Assembly (NCBI GenBank): GCA_002440975.1
Contig: DJWN01000045.1
Location: 1-61,949 of the forward strand
Reading direction: 5' to 3'
From: Bacteroidales bacterium UBA6229
GTDB taxonomy: Bacteria > Bacteroidota > Bacteroidia > Bacteroidales > F082
DNA: 61,949 nucleotides
Shown: in pieces, positions 53,947 through 61,949 of the stretch
Layout of the letters: each line of letters starts with the position of its first letter
Position numbering within the stretch: position 1 is the stretch's first letter
Translations under genes and position numbers: made by a program
The notes under the pieces: model-generated
Database searches by the model: none
The model's input: the letters and a program-made list of their open reading frames with translations, nothing else
What the model was told of the DNA's origin: nothing

Positions 53947-56322
53947 TTATTGAATTAAAACCTTTTTGGTATAGGTTTGTCCATCAAGAATAACATTCAG
54001 GAAATAAGTACCAGCATCCAAATCTGTAGCATCAATCGTAGAACGCAGATTCGATTTATGGGCTTTTCTTTCTGATTTTTTCAACAGTTTACCCTGTGTG
54101 TCAATCAGTTTCCACTGTATGTTGGAACGGGCATCACCATTTACTTCAAGAGTAAAAATGCCTGTTGTAGGATTTGGTGAAATCATAATCCGGTCATGAG
54201 CCAACTGTTCATCCACACCGGTACAGTTATCAACGGTAAGCACAAGCACATCAGAATCCTCTCCTTCGCATACTTCACTTGCAAACACCTGCAAAGTCAG
54301 CTCAACAGTACCATTGAGAATATCATTTTCGCCGGGAGTATAAACAGCATTCAACAGATTTGCATCGCTAAAAGTGCCATCTCCATTGCTGATCCAAATT
54401 GTGCTATCGGCATAAACAGCTTCGCCATAAAGCTCAATCACTTCATCCTGACAAATGAGGGTGTCGATGCCAGCAATGGCTTCGGGCAGATTGTGGATGT
54501 AAAGGGTAAAATCATCAGAAACGATACTTCCGTCCCATCCTGTGGCTGTGACGGTGAGGGTAACTTCACCCGAGGTACGGTCAGTGGGTCCTGCGGCATA
54601 GAGTGTTACCAGACGATCAGTATAAAGTAAAATACCATCACCAGCAGTTTCCCACTCAACTGATTGAACAGCAATAGCGGTAGCCTCAGTTTCGATGGTA
54701 GTTTGATCAATACACATTACCTGATTTTCACCTGCATCAATCTCAGGGGCAACACCTGGAGCGAAATTAAAGGATGCAAATTGTGTACGCCAGTTGCTTC
54801 CAAGGCGATACATCTGTGCATACCAGAAGGTTGAATCATCAGCCGGATCAATTGACATCGTGCTATAATCACCCCAGCGATTTACGTTGGTCTGCGAACT
54901 TGAACCTTCAACGATTGTAGTCTCAGGTATATTAAACTGACCAAGAGGTGCATTAGCCGTGCGGCCTGCATAGCGGATGCTGGGATAGGTGGTTGAGCTG
55001 GAAACACTGTAACCCACAGCAATATTACCGTTGGCATTCATGGCAATACTACCCATCCACCGAAAATCATTATCAGGCTGCCAGGTTCCCTGTTGGTAAA
55101 TTGACCAGTTGGTGGTGGTCTTACGAAGCTCGTACCAACGGATAGAAGCACGTGCATTAGCCGTTACCGTATGATTAGCAACCAAAGTGCTGTAATCTCC
55201 AAAATTTCGGTATTGGAGCCGGAACATCAATTGTCCGCCAATGGCATCCAAAGTCTGGGTTGTTCCCGGCTGAGGAATTGAACCCACACTGGCATTAAAG
55301 CCTTCAACAACAAGACTGTTTTGCATCGAATAAGTTGATGAACCCGGGTTATTCCAGTTGATACTTGCTTTCCAAATTTCAAGCTGCTTATTTCCGGTAC
55401 GATTGATATGTGCGAACCAGGCTGGCTCATCCGAAGGAGGTGGTGTGCCATCATAATCAGCAGGAAGTATGCCATATTTTGAATTTGAGATCGGGAAAAC
55501 GATCATTCGCGCATCCGGATCACCTGCAAGCATTGCATCACGTTCGAGTGCAACAGCACCTCCGCCAACATATGAGGTAGCACTTGAGTTGAAATAATTG
55601 AAAGTTCCCAGGTAAGCATTGTGCCAAACACCAAACTTTGGATAATCATTAAAGTAGTTAAACTCAAAAGCATAACGATACCAGGCTCCCAGCGGGTCGC
55701 CGGTTTCGGATATTGCAACAAGCTCCCAGAAACTTCCATCATTGGTATGCACTGCAAACTGACTGGCAAACCAACGATCAGCACCTTCATCATACACCAC
55801 GATTGGATCGCCATCGTTGGTGCTACTCCATGGCCCCGGAAAACCATCCCAAAGTGTGCTGTTATCAGCAGGTCCGTAGAGTTTTATTCCTTCTTTATTG
55901 TAGATAGCAAAGGATGAATTAATCATTAAAAAATAGTGATCCGGGCCAACATCGCCTTCTGTGTCGGGCGGAAAAACACCATTCACATTGCCCAATCCCA
56001 TCACCGATCTCAATGGCCAATAATCTCCATCGCGCTGAGCATTTCCATGAACAACAGCATCGACTACATCCAAATTTTCAGGTACTTCAAGATCAAAAGG
56101 CGGGTTTTCGATGGTGGCATTCCCAACCAGATCGTTTTTCCAGGCACGTTTTCGCTCGCCCGGAATTATGGGAGCAATATCACGCAAAGGCATTGTTTTT
56201 TCAAAATAAGTAGCTTTTACTACTTTCTCGGGTTTGTGTACTGTGCGATTATAGGCATCTGACTGCGAAAAAACAGTGAAACCGAAAAAAAGCAACAGGA
56301 AAAGTGTAAGACTCTGTTTCAT
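53947..56322 (-). CDS. Large secreted protein with T9SS type A sorting domain
   Basis: 791 residues with a signal peptide (LTLFLLLFFGFTVFSQ). The first 500 residues are beta-rich with GNVNGVFPPDTEGDVGPDHY and IVVYDEGADRWFASQFAV, a pattern seen in secreted proteins of unknown role. A PKD/Ig-like stretch follows (EIDAGENQVMCIDQTTIE, LICQDEVIELYGEAV). The last 80 residues (MISPNPTTGIFTLEV ... LDAGTYFLNVILDGQ) are a type A sorting domain. It sits between rseC and rnfB, which are usually neighbours, and has its own terminator. Confidence 0.85.
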   Translation of the reverse strand: MKQSLTLFLLLFFGFTVFSQSDAYNRTVHKPEKVVKATYFEKTMPLRDIAPIIPGERKRAWKNDLVGNATIENPPFDLEVPENLDVVDAVVHGNAQRDGDYWPLRSVMGLGNVNGVFPPDTEGDVGPDHYFLMINSSFAIYNKEGIKLYGPADNSTLWDGFPGPWSSTNDGDPIVVYDEGADRWFASQFAVHTNDGSFWELVAISETGDPLGAWYRYAFEFNYFNDYPKFGVWHNAYLGTFNYFNSSATSYVGGGAVALERDAMLAGDPDARMIVFPISNSKYGILPADYDGTPPPSDEPAWFAHINRTGNKQLEIWKASINWNNPGSSTYSMQNSLVVEGFNASVGSIPQPGTTQTLDAIGGQLMFRLQYRNFGDYSTLVANHTVTANARASIRWYELRKTTTNWSIYQQGTWQPDNDFRWMGSIAMNANGNIAVGYSVSSSTTYPSIRYAGRTANAPLGQFNIPETTIVEGSSSQTNVNRWGDYSTMSIDPADDSTFWYAQMYRLGSNWRTQFASFNFAPGVAPEIDAGENQVMCIDQTTIETEATAIAVQSVEWETAGDGILLYTDRLVTLYAAGPTDRTSGEVTLTVTATGWDGSIVSDDFTLYIHNLPEAIAGIDTLICQDEVIELYGEAVYADSTIWISNGDGTFSDANLLNAVYTPGENDILNGTVELTLQVFASEVCEGEDSDVLVLTVDNCTGVDEQLAHDRIMISPNPTTGIFTLEVNGDARSNIQWKLIDTQGKLLKKSERKAHKSNLRSTIDATDLDAGTYFLNVILDGQTYTKKVLIQ

Positions 56323-56376
56323 TTCTTTATAACTATTTATTACTACTATTATTAGGTTAACATTTTATATAAACAT

Positions 56377-56799
56377 TCAGGCAATAAGCTGAAAACTAAA
56401 CTTTTTACTCAACTTATTCCTGAATTGATAAAGAACGAGAAAATAAGGGACTAATATTCCTAAGGACAACAAGCCCGCGACTCCTTCGCTAAGTCCTGCG
56501 GATATGCTGACAATCAGGGTGAGCAGCAAAACCAGAAACGGCAGAATATATCCCAGAAAAACAGCAAAATTTCCAAGAGATTGTTTCATCGTAACATTTA
56601 CCTGTTGTCCGCTTTCGAAATTATGCTCAGGTGGAAGTTCGATAAAAACTCTTTTCTCTTCCATTTCCGACATATTGCAGGCTCCTTTAACCTGACAAGA
56701 GCTACACGCCGACTTTGCCAGTATCATCACTTCGGCAATATGCCCTGAAATCTGCATGATAACACCAGGATGCGATACGGAATTCGCTTGATCAGACAT
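56377..56799 (-). CDS. rseC: RseC/SoxR-reducing-system family protein
   Basis: 140 residues from ATG 56799; an ATG at 56820 lies on the expected transcription start. N-terminal cytoplasmic part with CSSCQVKGAC (C-x2-C-x5-C) as in RseC, then two membrane helices (FAVFLGYILPFLVLLLTLIVS and GLLSLGILVPYFLVL). RseC works with Rnf/Rsx in keeping SoxR reduced in E. coli; in Bacteroidota it heads the rnf operon. Here it is separated from rnfB by the T9SS gene. Confidence 0.85.
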   Translation of the reverse strand: MSDQANSVSHPGVIMQISGHIAEVMILAKSACSSCQVKGACNMSEMEEKRVFIELPPEHNFESGQQVNVTMKQSLGNFAVFLGYILPFLVLLLTLIVSISAGLSEGVAGLLSLGILVPYFLVLYQFRNKLSKKFSFQLIA

Positions 56800-56821
56800 C
56801 TGATTTATTTCATTAATCATG

Positions 56822-56829
56822 CAAAGTTA
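56822..56829 (-). promoter_or_regulatory. Promoter -7 element of rseC
   Basis: Minus strand TAACTTTG, a perfect -7 element. It lies only 2 bp from the ATG at 56820, so translation more likely starts at 56799. Confidence 0.45.
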
Positions 56830-56890
56830 AGCATAATTCCACTTTCTGTCAGGTAACCAATGGTATAATAAATACCAAAAATAAAGCTGA

Positions 56891-57601
56891 TCAAGGTGTA
56901 GATACCGAAACCGGTATTATTTTGCCATTAAAGAACCGCGATCCATTAACCGCAAAATCCGCAATAAAAGCAGCCATTTCATCAGCTGAAAGCGGTGCTT
57001 TATATCCAGGAAATGCTTTGGCCAGCATTTCTGTTTGCACCGCACCCAAGGCCAATGCATTTGCCCTTATTCCACGGTCTTTTAGCTCTTCAGCCAAACA
57101 CTCCATCAACACAGCAAGTGCTGCTTTTGAAGCACTGTATAAAGATAAGCCCGGAAATTTTGCACTCCCCTGAAATGCTCCCATACTGCTGATTCCCAAT
57201 AAATGAGTGCCTTCGGCCAAATGTGGCAATAAAAACTGAAACAGCCTGAATGCTCCTTTTACATTAGCATCAAACATCTGATCGAAATCGGAATTGCTTA
57301 AGGCTGCAAATGGTTTATTCACTAACAAACCTACATTGTAAACAACAATCTCAGGCTTAAAATTGAACTCTGCCAAAGCTTCTTCCAAAACTTTAGTAAA
57401 ATCAGGTTTTGCCAGGTCTGATGCAATAGGTATCAACCGAACAGTACCGGAATCAGTATTGACTTTCGCTGCCATGACTCTGAGTTGACTGATATCCCGC
57501 GAAACGGCCAAGATGATGTTATTTTCAGTTAACAGCATCTGTTTCACGAGCTCCAAACCAATTCCTTTTCCTGCCCCTGCTATCAAAATATGTTGTTGCA
57601 T
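56891..57601 (-). CDS. Short-chain dehydrogenase/reductase
   Basis: 236 residues, Rossmann fold. Cofactor loop AGAGKGIGLEL at 8-18, VYNVGLLVNKPF near 87 where many members read NNAG, catalytic serine in LLGISSMGAF and the YSASKAA pair near 153-159. The family is too broad to name a substrate. The lipoprotein gene at 57605 ends 4 bp upstream, so the two form an operon. Confidence 0.88.
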   Translation of the reverse strand: MQQHILIAGAGKGIGLELVKQMLLTENNIILAVSRDISQLRVMAAKVNTDSGTVRLIPIASDLAKPDFTKVLEEALAEFNFKPEIVVYNVGLLVNKPFAALSNSDFDQMFDANVKGAFRLFQFLLPHLAEGTHLLGISSMGAFQGSAKFPGLSLYSASKAALAVLMECLAEELKDRGIRANALALGAVQTEMLAKAFPGYKAPLSADEMAAFIADFAVNGSRFFNGKIIPVSVSTP

Positions 57602-57604
57602 AAC

Positions 57605-58315
57605 TTAAGGTGTTTCCCGTTCTTCTCTTTCAAATTGTTTCCGCATCTGGGCAACGTCCACCGCACTGATCGTCAACATACCTGTTTCGTCAACCGTAAT
57701 TGAAATATTGAAATCAGCATCCGACACAAAAGGATCGAAGTTCATATAGGCCACGCCCTTAATTGGGGTTGTACTGTAAGTTTTTGCCAGTTCCACTGCT
57801 TGTTTGTAATCTTTTGATAACGGAATATTGGCCAGGCGGGCTATCCTTGTTGCTTCGGCCATTGCTTTTTCGTAATCGCCATTATAAACCAGCAATACAG
57901 AATTAAAGCCTTCCTCAGGATTGTTGATCGAGGTAAGCTGCGAGAAATCCTTGTCGAGCATAAGTCCGGCAGGCTCTGATAATCCCAGTGCCAACGCCCA
58001 ATCAGGTAAGGTGGTAGCCGGATTACTATTGGATCTACGTGCGATCATCCTGCCAAAAGTTTCCTTGACCTCATTTAGTTGAGCGTCCGCATCTTCATCA
58101 GTTAGTTCGCCCAGTTCCCGACTTCTTTCAATGCGATCAACTTCGGCTTGCATGGCGTCAACCATATCCATCGTTTGCCCAATACTTTCCATCGATTCAT
58201 TAAAGGTGTTCAGCTCTTTCTCAAACTTTTCTGTTTCAGATTTTTCTTCCGGGAGACAGGAAGCCAGAAGCAATAAATTGAATATCAGCAACCAATATAA
58301 AAATCGCGAGCTCAT
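57605..58315 (-). CDS. Lipoprotein of unknown function
   Basis: 236 residues from ATG 58315; the frame runs to 58429 but a promoter lies between. Signal with lipobox LLLLASC (C18). Next comes a predicted coiled coil rich in E, M and D (EKFEKELNTFNESMESIGQ to about residue 90), then a globular part ending with strand pair NISITVDETGMLTISAVDV. No recognisable domain. Operon with the downstream dehydrogenase. Confidence 0.75.
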   Translation of the reverse strand: MSSRFLYWLLIFNLLLLASCLPEEKSETEKFEKELNTFNESMESIGQTMDMVDAMQAEVDRIERSRELGELTDEDADAQLNEVKETFGRMIARRSNSNPATTLPDWALALGLSEPAGLMLDKDFSQLTSINNPEEGFNSVLLVYNGDYEKAMAEATRIARLANIPLSKDYKQAVELAKTYSTTPIKGVAYMNFDPFVSDADFNISITVDETGMLTISAVDVAQMRKQFEREERETP

Positions 58316-58338
58316 AAATTTGATTGTTTGAGAGACAG

Positions 58339-58346
58339 CAAAGATA
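58339..58346 (-). promoter_or_regulatory. Promoter -7 element of the lipoprotein gene
   Basis: Minus strand TATCTTTG, a perfect -7 element 23 bp upstream of ATG 58315. Confidence 0.5.
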
Positions 58347-58525
58347 ATTTTTTTGCCGGAAACAGCACAAAATAATACTACCCCTGAAAAGCCCCTTATT
58401 AATTTGGCTAAACCAACTTTAGGATTCATATTTAGCTTTATTCATTGATTGAGGTGTATTCCCGACATAAAAGTAACTGTTCAGAAAAAAGCTGTAATTT
58501 TGAAGTTGATTTCAGCTACCTTAAA

Positions 58526-58921
58526 ATGAAAAAAATTGTCCTCATTCTCAGCTTTTTGCATTTGTTTTGTTTTGCTGTTACTGCCCAGGACAAGACGTTT
58601 GTGCTCACCGAAATCAAAGCTTTGATTGAAAAACAGGATGCCAAAGGATTAAAGTCGTATATGGCTTCTGCTGTTTCGTTGAATTTACCCGGGCAAAAAG
58701 GCATTTTCAATAAGCAACAGGCCGAAAAACAATTAGAAACATTTTTTAAAAAACTCAAAAATCCTGTTTTCGAACTTCTGGAATCAGGTAATACAACCGA
58801 TACAAAAGCCTCTTATTTAATAGGAAATCTGAAAGATGAAACCACTACGTTCAGGGTATATATTTTAATCCAGACAGGTAATAAACAGATACAATCCATC
58901 GAAATCAGCCAGATTATATGA
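58526..58921 (+). CDS. DUF4783 secreted protein
   Basis: 131 residues from ATG 58526 with a signal peptide (IVLILSFLHLFCFAV, cleavage after TAQ). The mature domain follows DUF4783: EIKALIEKQDAKGLKSYMA, then KQQAEKQLETFFKK and a C-terminal sheet. The fold is probably NTF2-like; no activity known. It overlaps nadC by 4 bp and is regularly beside it in this phylum as far as I recall. Confidence 0.82.
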   Translation: MKKIVLILSFLHLFCFAVTAQDKTFVLTEIKALIEKQDAKGLKSYMASAVSLNLPGQKGIFNKQQAEKQLETFFKKLKNPVFELLESGNTTDTKASYLIGNLKDETTTFRVYILIQTGNKQIQSIEISQII

Positions 58922-59772
58922 TTGATAACGAAGACATTATTGAAAGTCACATTGTAGCCGCGATCAAAGAAGACCTTGGCAATGGCGATCATACCTCGCT
59001 GGCCATTATTCCTGCTGAGGCAAAAGGAATGATGCAGCTGCTCGTAAAAGAAGCAGGCACCATAGCCGGACTTGATGTTGCCAAAAAAGTGTTTAAGCTT
59101 GTGGATCCCGAAACGGATTTTGAGCAACTTATACCTGACGGAGCAGCCGTAAAAACCGGTGATATTGTATTTAGGGTAAAAGGCAAAGTAGTTTCGATGC
59201 TATCGGCCGAACGGCTGGCACTCAATTATATGCAAAGGATGAGTGGCATTGCCACCAAAACAGCTGCTTACAAAAAGCTGCTTAAAGGATTGCCCTGTAT
59301 TTTGCTCGATACACGAAAGACCACACCAGGGATGCGTATTTTTGAGAAAACAGCTGTTGCCATTGGTGGTGGTGCCAATCATCGTTTTGGGCTTTTTGAT
59401 ATGATTCTGATCAAAAATAATCATGTTGACTTTGCCGGAGGCATCACACAAGCTGTTGAAGCAACCCAAAAATATTTACGCGAAAAGAAACTCAGGCTCC
59501 CTATCGAGCTTGAAGTAAGAAGCTTTCTGGAACTTGAAGAAGCTATGCGTATTGGTGGTTTTCAACGTATTATGCTCGACAACTTCACTCCTGTAAACCT
59601 AAAGAAAGCTGTTGAACGAATCGATGGCCGTTTCGAGACTGAAGCCTCTGGCGGAATTACGGAAGCCACCATTTACGATTATGCAGCCACCGGTGTTGAT
59701 TTTATTTCAGTAGGAGCCTTAACTCATCATATCAAAAGCCTCGATCTGAGCCTGAGGGCTATAAAAGCTTAA
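58918..59772 (+). CDS. nadC: Nicotinate-nucleotide pyrophosphorylase
   Basis: Converts quinolinate and PRPP to nicotinate mononucleotide in de novo NAD synthesis. 284 residues. Key parts: LAIIPAEAKGMMQL N-terminal sheet, RLALNYMQRMSGIAT near 97, LLDTRKTTPGMR near 124, GGGANHRFGLFDMILIKNNHV near 145-165 and EASGGITEATIYDYA near 242. Translationally coupled to DUF4783; followed at 1 bp by YihY. Confidence 0.95.
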   Translation: MIDNEDIIESHIVAAIKEDLGNGDHTSLAIIPAEAKGMMQLLVKEAGTIAGLDVAKKVFKLVDPETDFEQLIPDGAAVKTGDIVFRVKGKVVSMLSAERLALNYMQRMSGIATKTAAYKKLLKGLPCILLDTRKTTPGMRIFEKTAVAIGGGANHRFGLFDMILIKNNHVDFAGGITQAVEATQKYLREKKLRLPIELEVRSFLELEEAMRIGGFQRIMLDNFTPVNLKKAVERIDGRFETEASGGITEATIYDYAATGVDFISVGALTHHIKSLDLSLRAIKA

Positions 59773-59773
59773 T

Positions 59774-60730
59774 ATGTCGCAAATAGCTGTGATTATTGCC
59801 AAATTGAAATTGCTGAGTCGTCAGCTAAAAGATCGCCTTGAAGCAATTCTTCGTTTGCTTATTCTGCCAGGATTCGATAAAGTTCCATTATACGATGTAT
59901 TGGTTTTTTTTGGGACAGGGATTTTTAAAGGAGCATTAACCATTCGTGCGGCAGCTGTTGCCTTTAACTTTTTTTTGGCTATTTTTCCATTCATACTTTT
60001 CATTTTCACCCTAATCCCTTATATACCAATCGAAAACTTCCAGGAAACACTTATGGGACTTTTCCAAGATATCATTCCACCGGATACCTTTCAGGAAGTG
60101 GAAGAAACAATTACTGAAATTGTGATGCGTCAAAATACAGGATTGCTTTCGTTAAGTTTTATCCTCACCTTTATTTTCAGTACCAACGGTATCAGTGCTA
60201 TCATGGATGGATTCAATGGTACCTGGCATGGCATCGATACCAAAAACTGGCTGCAACAACGGCTTTCAGCTGTCTTTCTGCTTGTTGTGCTATCCTTTTT
60301 TGTTGTTTTGGCAATTGCTCTGATCACTACAGGAGGCGTTCTTATTAAGAGCCTGATTGCAAGCGGTTGGATCGATGGAGGTTTCACAGCGCAGCTGCTT
60401 CAAATCTCCAGGTGGTTTGTAATTGTCTTTCTAACCTTTTTCAGCCTTTCGATGCTGTATTATTACGCACCTGCCAAGCGCAAGGAATATCGCTTTATCA
60501 GTCCGGGAAGCATTTTAGCCACAGCACTTTTTATCGTTGGCACACTGGCCTTTAACTTTTACATCTCCAACTTTTCGCGCTACAATGCTTTGTATGGCTC
60601 CATCGGGACTTTGATCATCTTTATGATGTGGCTATATTTCAATGCACTGATCCTTTTAATAGGTTTTGAGCTGAATGCCAGCATTTTGCAAGCCAAAAAG
60701 GAAAACCTAAGGCTAGAAGATGTTGAATAG
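59774..60730 (+). CDS. YihY/BrkB family membrane protein
   Basis: 318 residues with six membrane helices. The signature FKGALTIRAAAVAFNFFLAIFPFIL near 50-75, FSTNGISAIMDGFNGTW near 135 and GSIGTLIIFMMWLYFNALILLIGFELNA near 275 are typical. The family was once called RNase BN in error; its role is unknown, though transport has been proposed. Last gene of the DUF4783-nadC-yihY operon. Confidence 0.9.
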   Translation: MSQIAVIIAKLKLLSRQLKDRLEAILRLLILPGFDKVPLYDVLVFFGTGIFKGALTIRAAAVAFNFFLAIFPFILFIFTLIPYIPIENFQETLMGLFQDIIPPDTFQEVEETITEIVMRQNTGLLSLSFILTFIFSTNGISAIMDGFNGTWHGIDTKNWLQQRLSAVFLLVVLSFFVVLAIALITTGGVLIKSLIASGWIDGGFTAQLLQISRWFVIVFLTFFSLSMLYYYAPAKRKEYRFISPGSILATALFIVGTLAFNFYISNFSRYNALYGSIGTLIIFMMWLYFNALILLIGFELNASILQAKKENLRLEDVE

Positions 60731-60854
60731 AAGATTTTAAATTCATTAGTCTTAATTTATTCATTAATAAGTAGTTACATTCATATTTTACAGCTAATTA
60801 AGACTATACCTTCAACACTGGCTAAAGATGACAGTATAAAGTTTAAAAGTTATT

Positions 60855-60862
60855 TACTTTTG
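60855..60862 (+). promoter_or_regulatory. Promoter -7 element of wecB
   Basis: TACTTTTG is a perfect -7 element, 14 bp upstream of ATG 60877. The leader would be about 8 nt, so translation may need no classic ribosome site. Confidence 0.5.
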
Positions 60863-60876
60863 CATAAAAGTATCAA

Positions 60877-61949
60877 ATGACATTCAAAATTATATCCGTT
60901 GTAGGTGCCCGTCCCAATTTTGTGAAGATTGCCCCCCTCGACAGGGAATTTAAAAAACACCCTGAAATACAGCATTTGATTTGTCATACCGGACAGCACT
61001 TTGATAAAAATATGTCGGACGACTTTTTTAAACAATTAGGAATTACGCAGCCTGCCTACAACTTAGGTATTTCAGGAGGCAGCCATGCCACTCAGGTTGC
61101 TGACATTTTAAAGGCTTTTGAACAAGTGCTCTTAAAGGAGAATCCACATTTAGTAGTTGTTCCAGGCGATGTTAATTCAACACTTGCAGCAGCTTTAGCC
61201 GCTTCAAAACTAGGCTACCCAATCGCACATATCGAAGCAGGATTACGTTCGTTCGACAGAACCATGCCCGAGGAAATTAACAGATTGCTAACCGATCAGA
61301 TTTCAGATCTTCTTTTTGTTACTGAAAAAAGTGCCATCACAAATCTTGAGAAGGAAGGAATCGATCCTTCAAAAGTTTTTTTTACGGGCAATATTATGAT
61401 TGACAGTCTGATACATCAAAAAAAACAAATACAGGCAACACAAATACTAAAGCAATACCAACTCGAAAATGAAAATTTTGCCATCGCAACATTTCACCGT
61501 CCTTCAAATGTTGATAATGAAAAAACGCTAAATCAACTTGTTAACTTCATAAATGAGGTATCAAGCCGAATCCAACTGATACTCCCGCTTCATCCCCGCA
61601 CCCGCAACCGACTCGAAAGTTTTGAATTAATAGCCAGGATAAATAATCAGATAATTCTAACCGAACCCTTATCCTATATTTCATTTTTATCCTTAATCGA
61701 AAAAGCCAGGCTTGTGATCACTGACAGCGGAGGGATTCAGGAAGAAACAAGCTTTTTAAAGATTCCCTGCGTTACTGTTCGAGACAATACGGAAAGACCT
61801 GTTACGGTTGAGGTTGGGACAAATTATTTAGCAGGAACCAATTTCGACAAAGCATTGGATATAGTAGATCAAATTCTAAATAATCAGCATAAAATAGGAC
61901 AAATTCCCGAGCTTTGGGATGGAAAAACTGCTGAACGAATTTATCAACA
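60877..61949 (+). CDS. wecB: UDP-N-acetylglucosamine 2-epimerase, non-hydrolysing (3' end missing)
   Basis: Turns UDP-GlcNAc into UDP-ManNAc for surface polysaccharide. The frame is open from ATG 60877 to the window end (357 codons); the family needs about 360-380, so only a few residues are missing. Motifs: VVGARPNFVKIAPL at residues 7-20, PGDVNSTLAAALAA near 94, HIEAGLRSFDRTMPEE near 117, LPLHPRTRN near 240 and TDSGGIQEE with VRDNTERPV near 280. It may begin a surface-glycan locus beyond the window. Confidence 0.93.
   Translation, partial: MTFKIISVVGARPNFVKIAPLDREFKKHPEIQHLICHTGQHFDKNMSDDFFKQLGITQPAYNLGISGGSHATQVADILKAFEQVLLKENPHLVVVPGDVNSTLAAALAASKLGYPIAHIEAGLRSFDRTMPEEINRLLTDQISDLLFVTEKSAITNLEKEGIDPSKVFFTGNIMIDSLIHQKKQIQATQILKQYQLENENFAIATFHRPSNVDNEKTLNQLVNFINEVSSRIQLILPLHPRTRNRLESFELIARINNQIILTEPLSYISFLSLIEKARLVITDSGGIQEETSFLKIPCVTVRDNTERPVTVEVGTNYLAGTNFDKALDIVDQILNNQHKIGQIPELWDGKTAERIYQ

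Overview
The window is a stretch of a Bacteroidota chromosome, most likely an anaerobic or microaerophilic member near Bacteroidales/Marinilabiliales. The evidence is: two secreted proteins with type IX secretion (T9SS) C-terminal sorting domains; many promoters with the Bacteroidota -7 element TAnnTTTG; a tmRNA whose tag reads GETNYALAA; FtsK next to LolA; a six-gene Rnf complex; a class I hybrid cluster protein; and NrfHA. The taxon is inferred from these traits, not from any search.

Layout. 1-2126: molybdenum cofactor genes moaA and moeA. 2215-5712: a T9SS FG-GAP protein and an NtrC-like regulator without a DNA-binding domain. 5791-6728: tmRNA (ssrA), then a four-helix-bundle (S23-type) gene between two long imperfect direct repeats, the first starting in the last bases of ssrA. 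6886-13029: guaA, a LysM/periplasmic-binding fusion, a MORN lipoprotein, a DUF1648 membrane protein and an NlpE-like lipoprotein. 13083-26996: mostly household genes (AI-2E transporter, GT39, recR, glmM, AbgT, TPR protein, aldehyde dehydrogenase, DUF368, aroE) and a divergent Nramp relative.

27201-39168 is the most interesting block. It holds nrfHA (nitrite to ammonia), a PepSY membrane protein, an operon of unknown function (DUF1858 plus a solute-binding fold without signal peptide, a HypB/CobW-like GTPase, a permease-less ABC ATPase, a small zinc-ribbon protein, and a DUF438/hemerythrin-like/PAS protein), a patatin, a cupin, hcp and an Rrf2 regulator. A shared AT-rich motif with core GTATTTA lies at or near the promoters of the unknown operon, the Rrf2 gene, hcp and nrfH. 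This suggests one regulon for nitrogen-oxide stress or metallocluster upkeep. The operon is my best candidate for an undescribed system.

39380-48379: a metal exporter, a universal stress protein, a glycosyltransferase, a PnuC/NadR-like/thiamine-binding-protein trio, DUF423, DUF481, LolA and FtsK. 48521-56799: rnfBCDGEA and its usual partner rseC, separated by a large T9SS protein. 56891-61949: a short-chain dehydrogenase, a lipoprotein, DUF4783, nadC, a YihY protein and the start of wecB, which runs off the window. I see no rRNA, tRNA, CRISPR array or insertion sequence.
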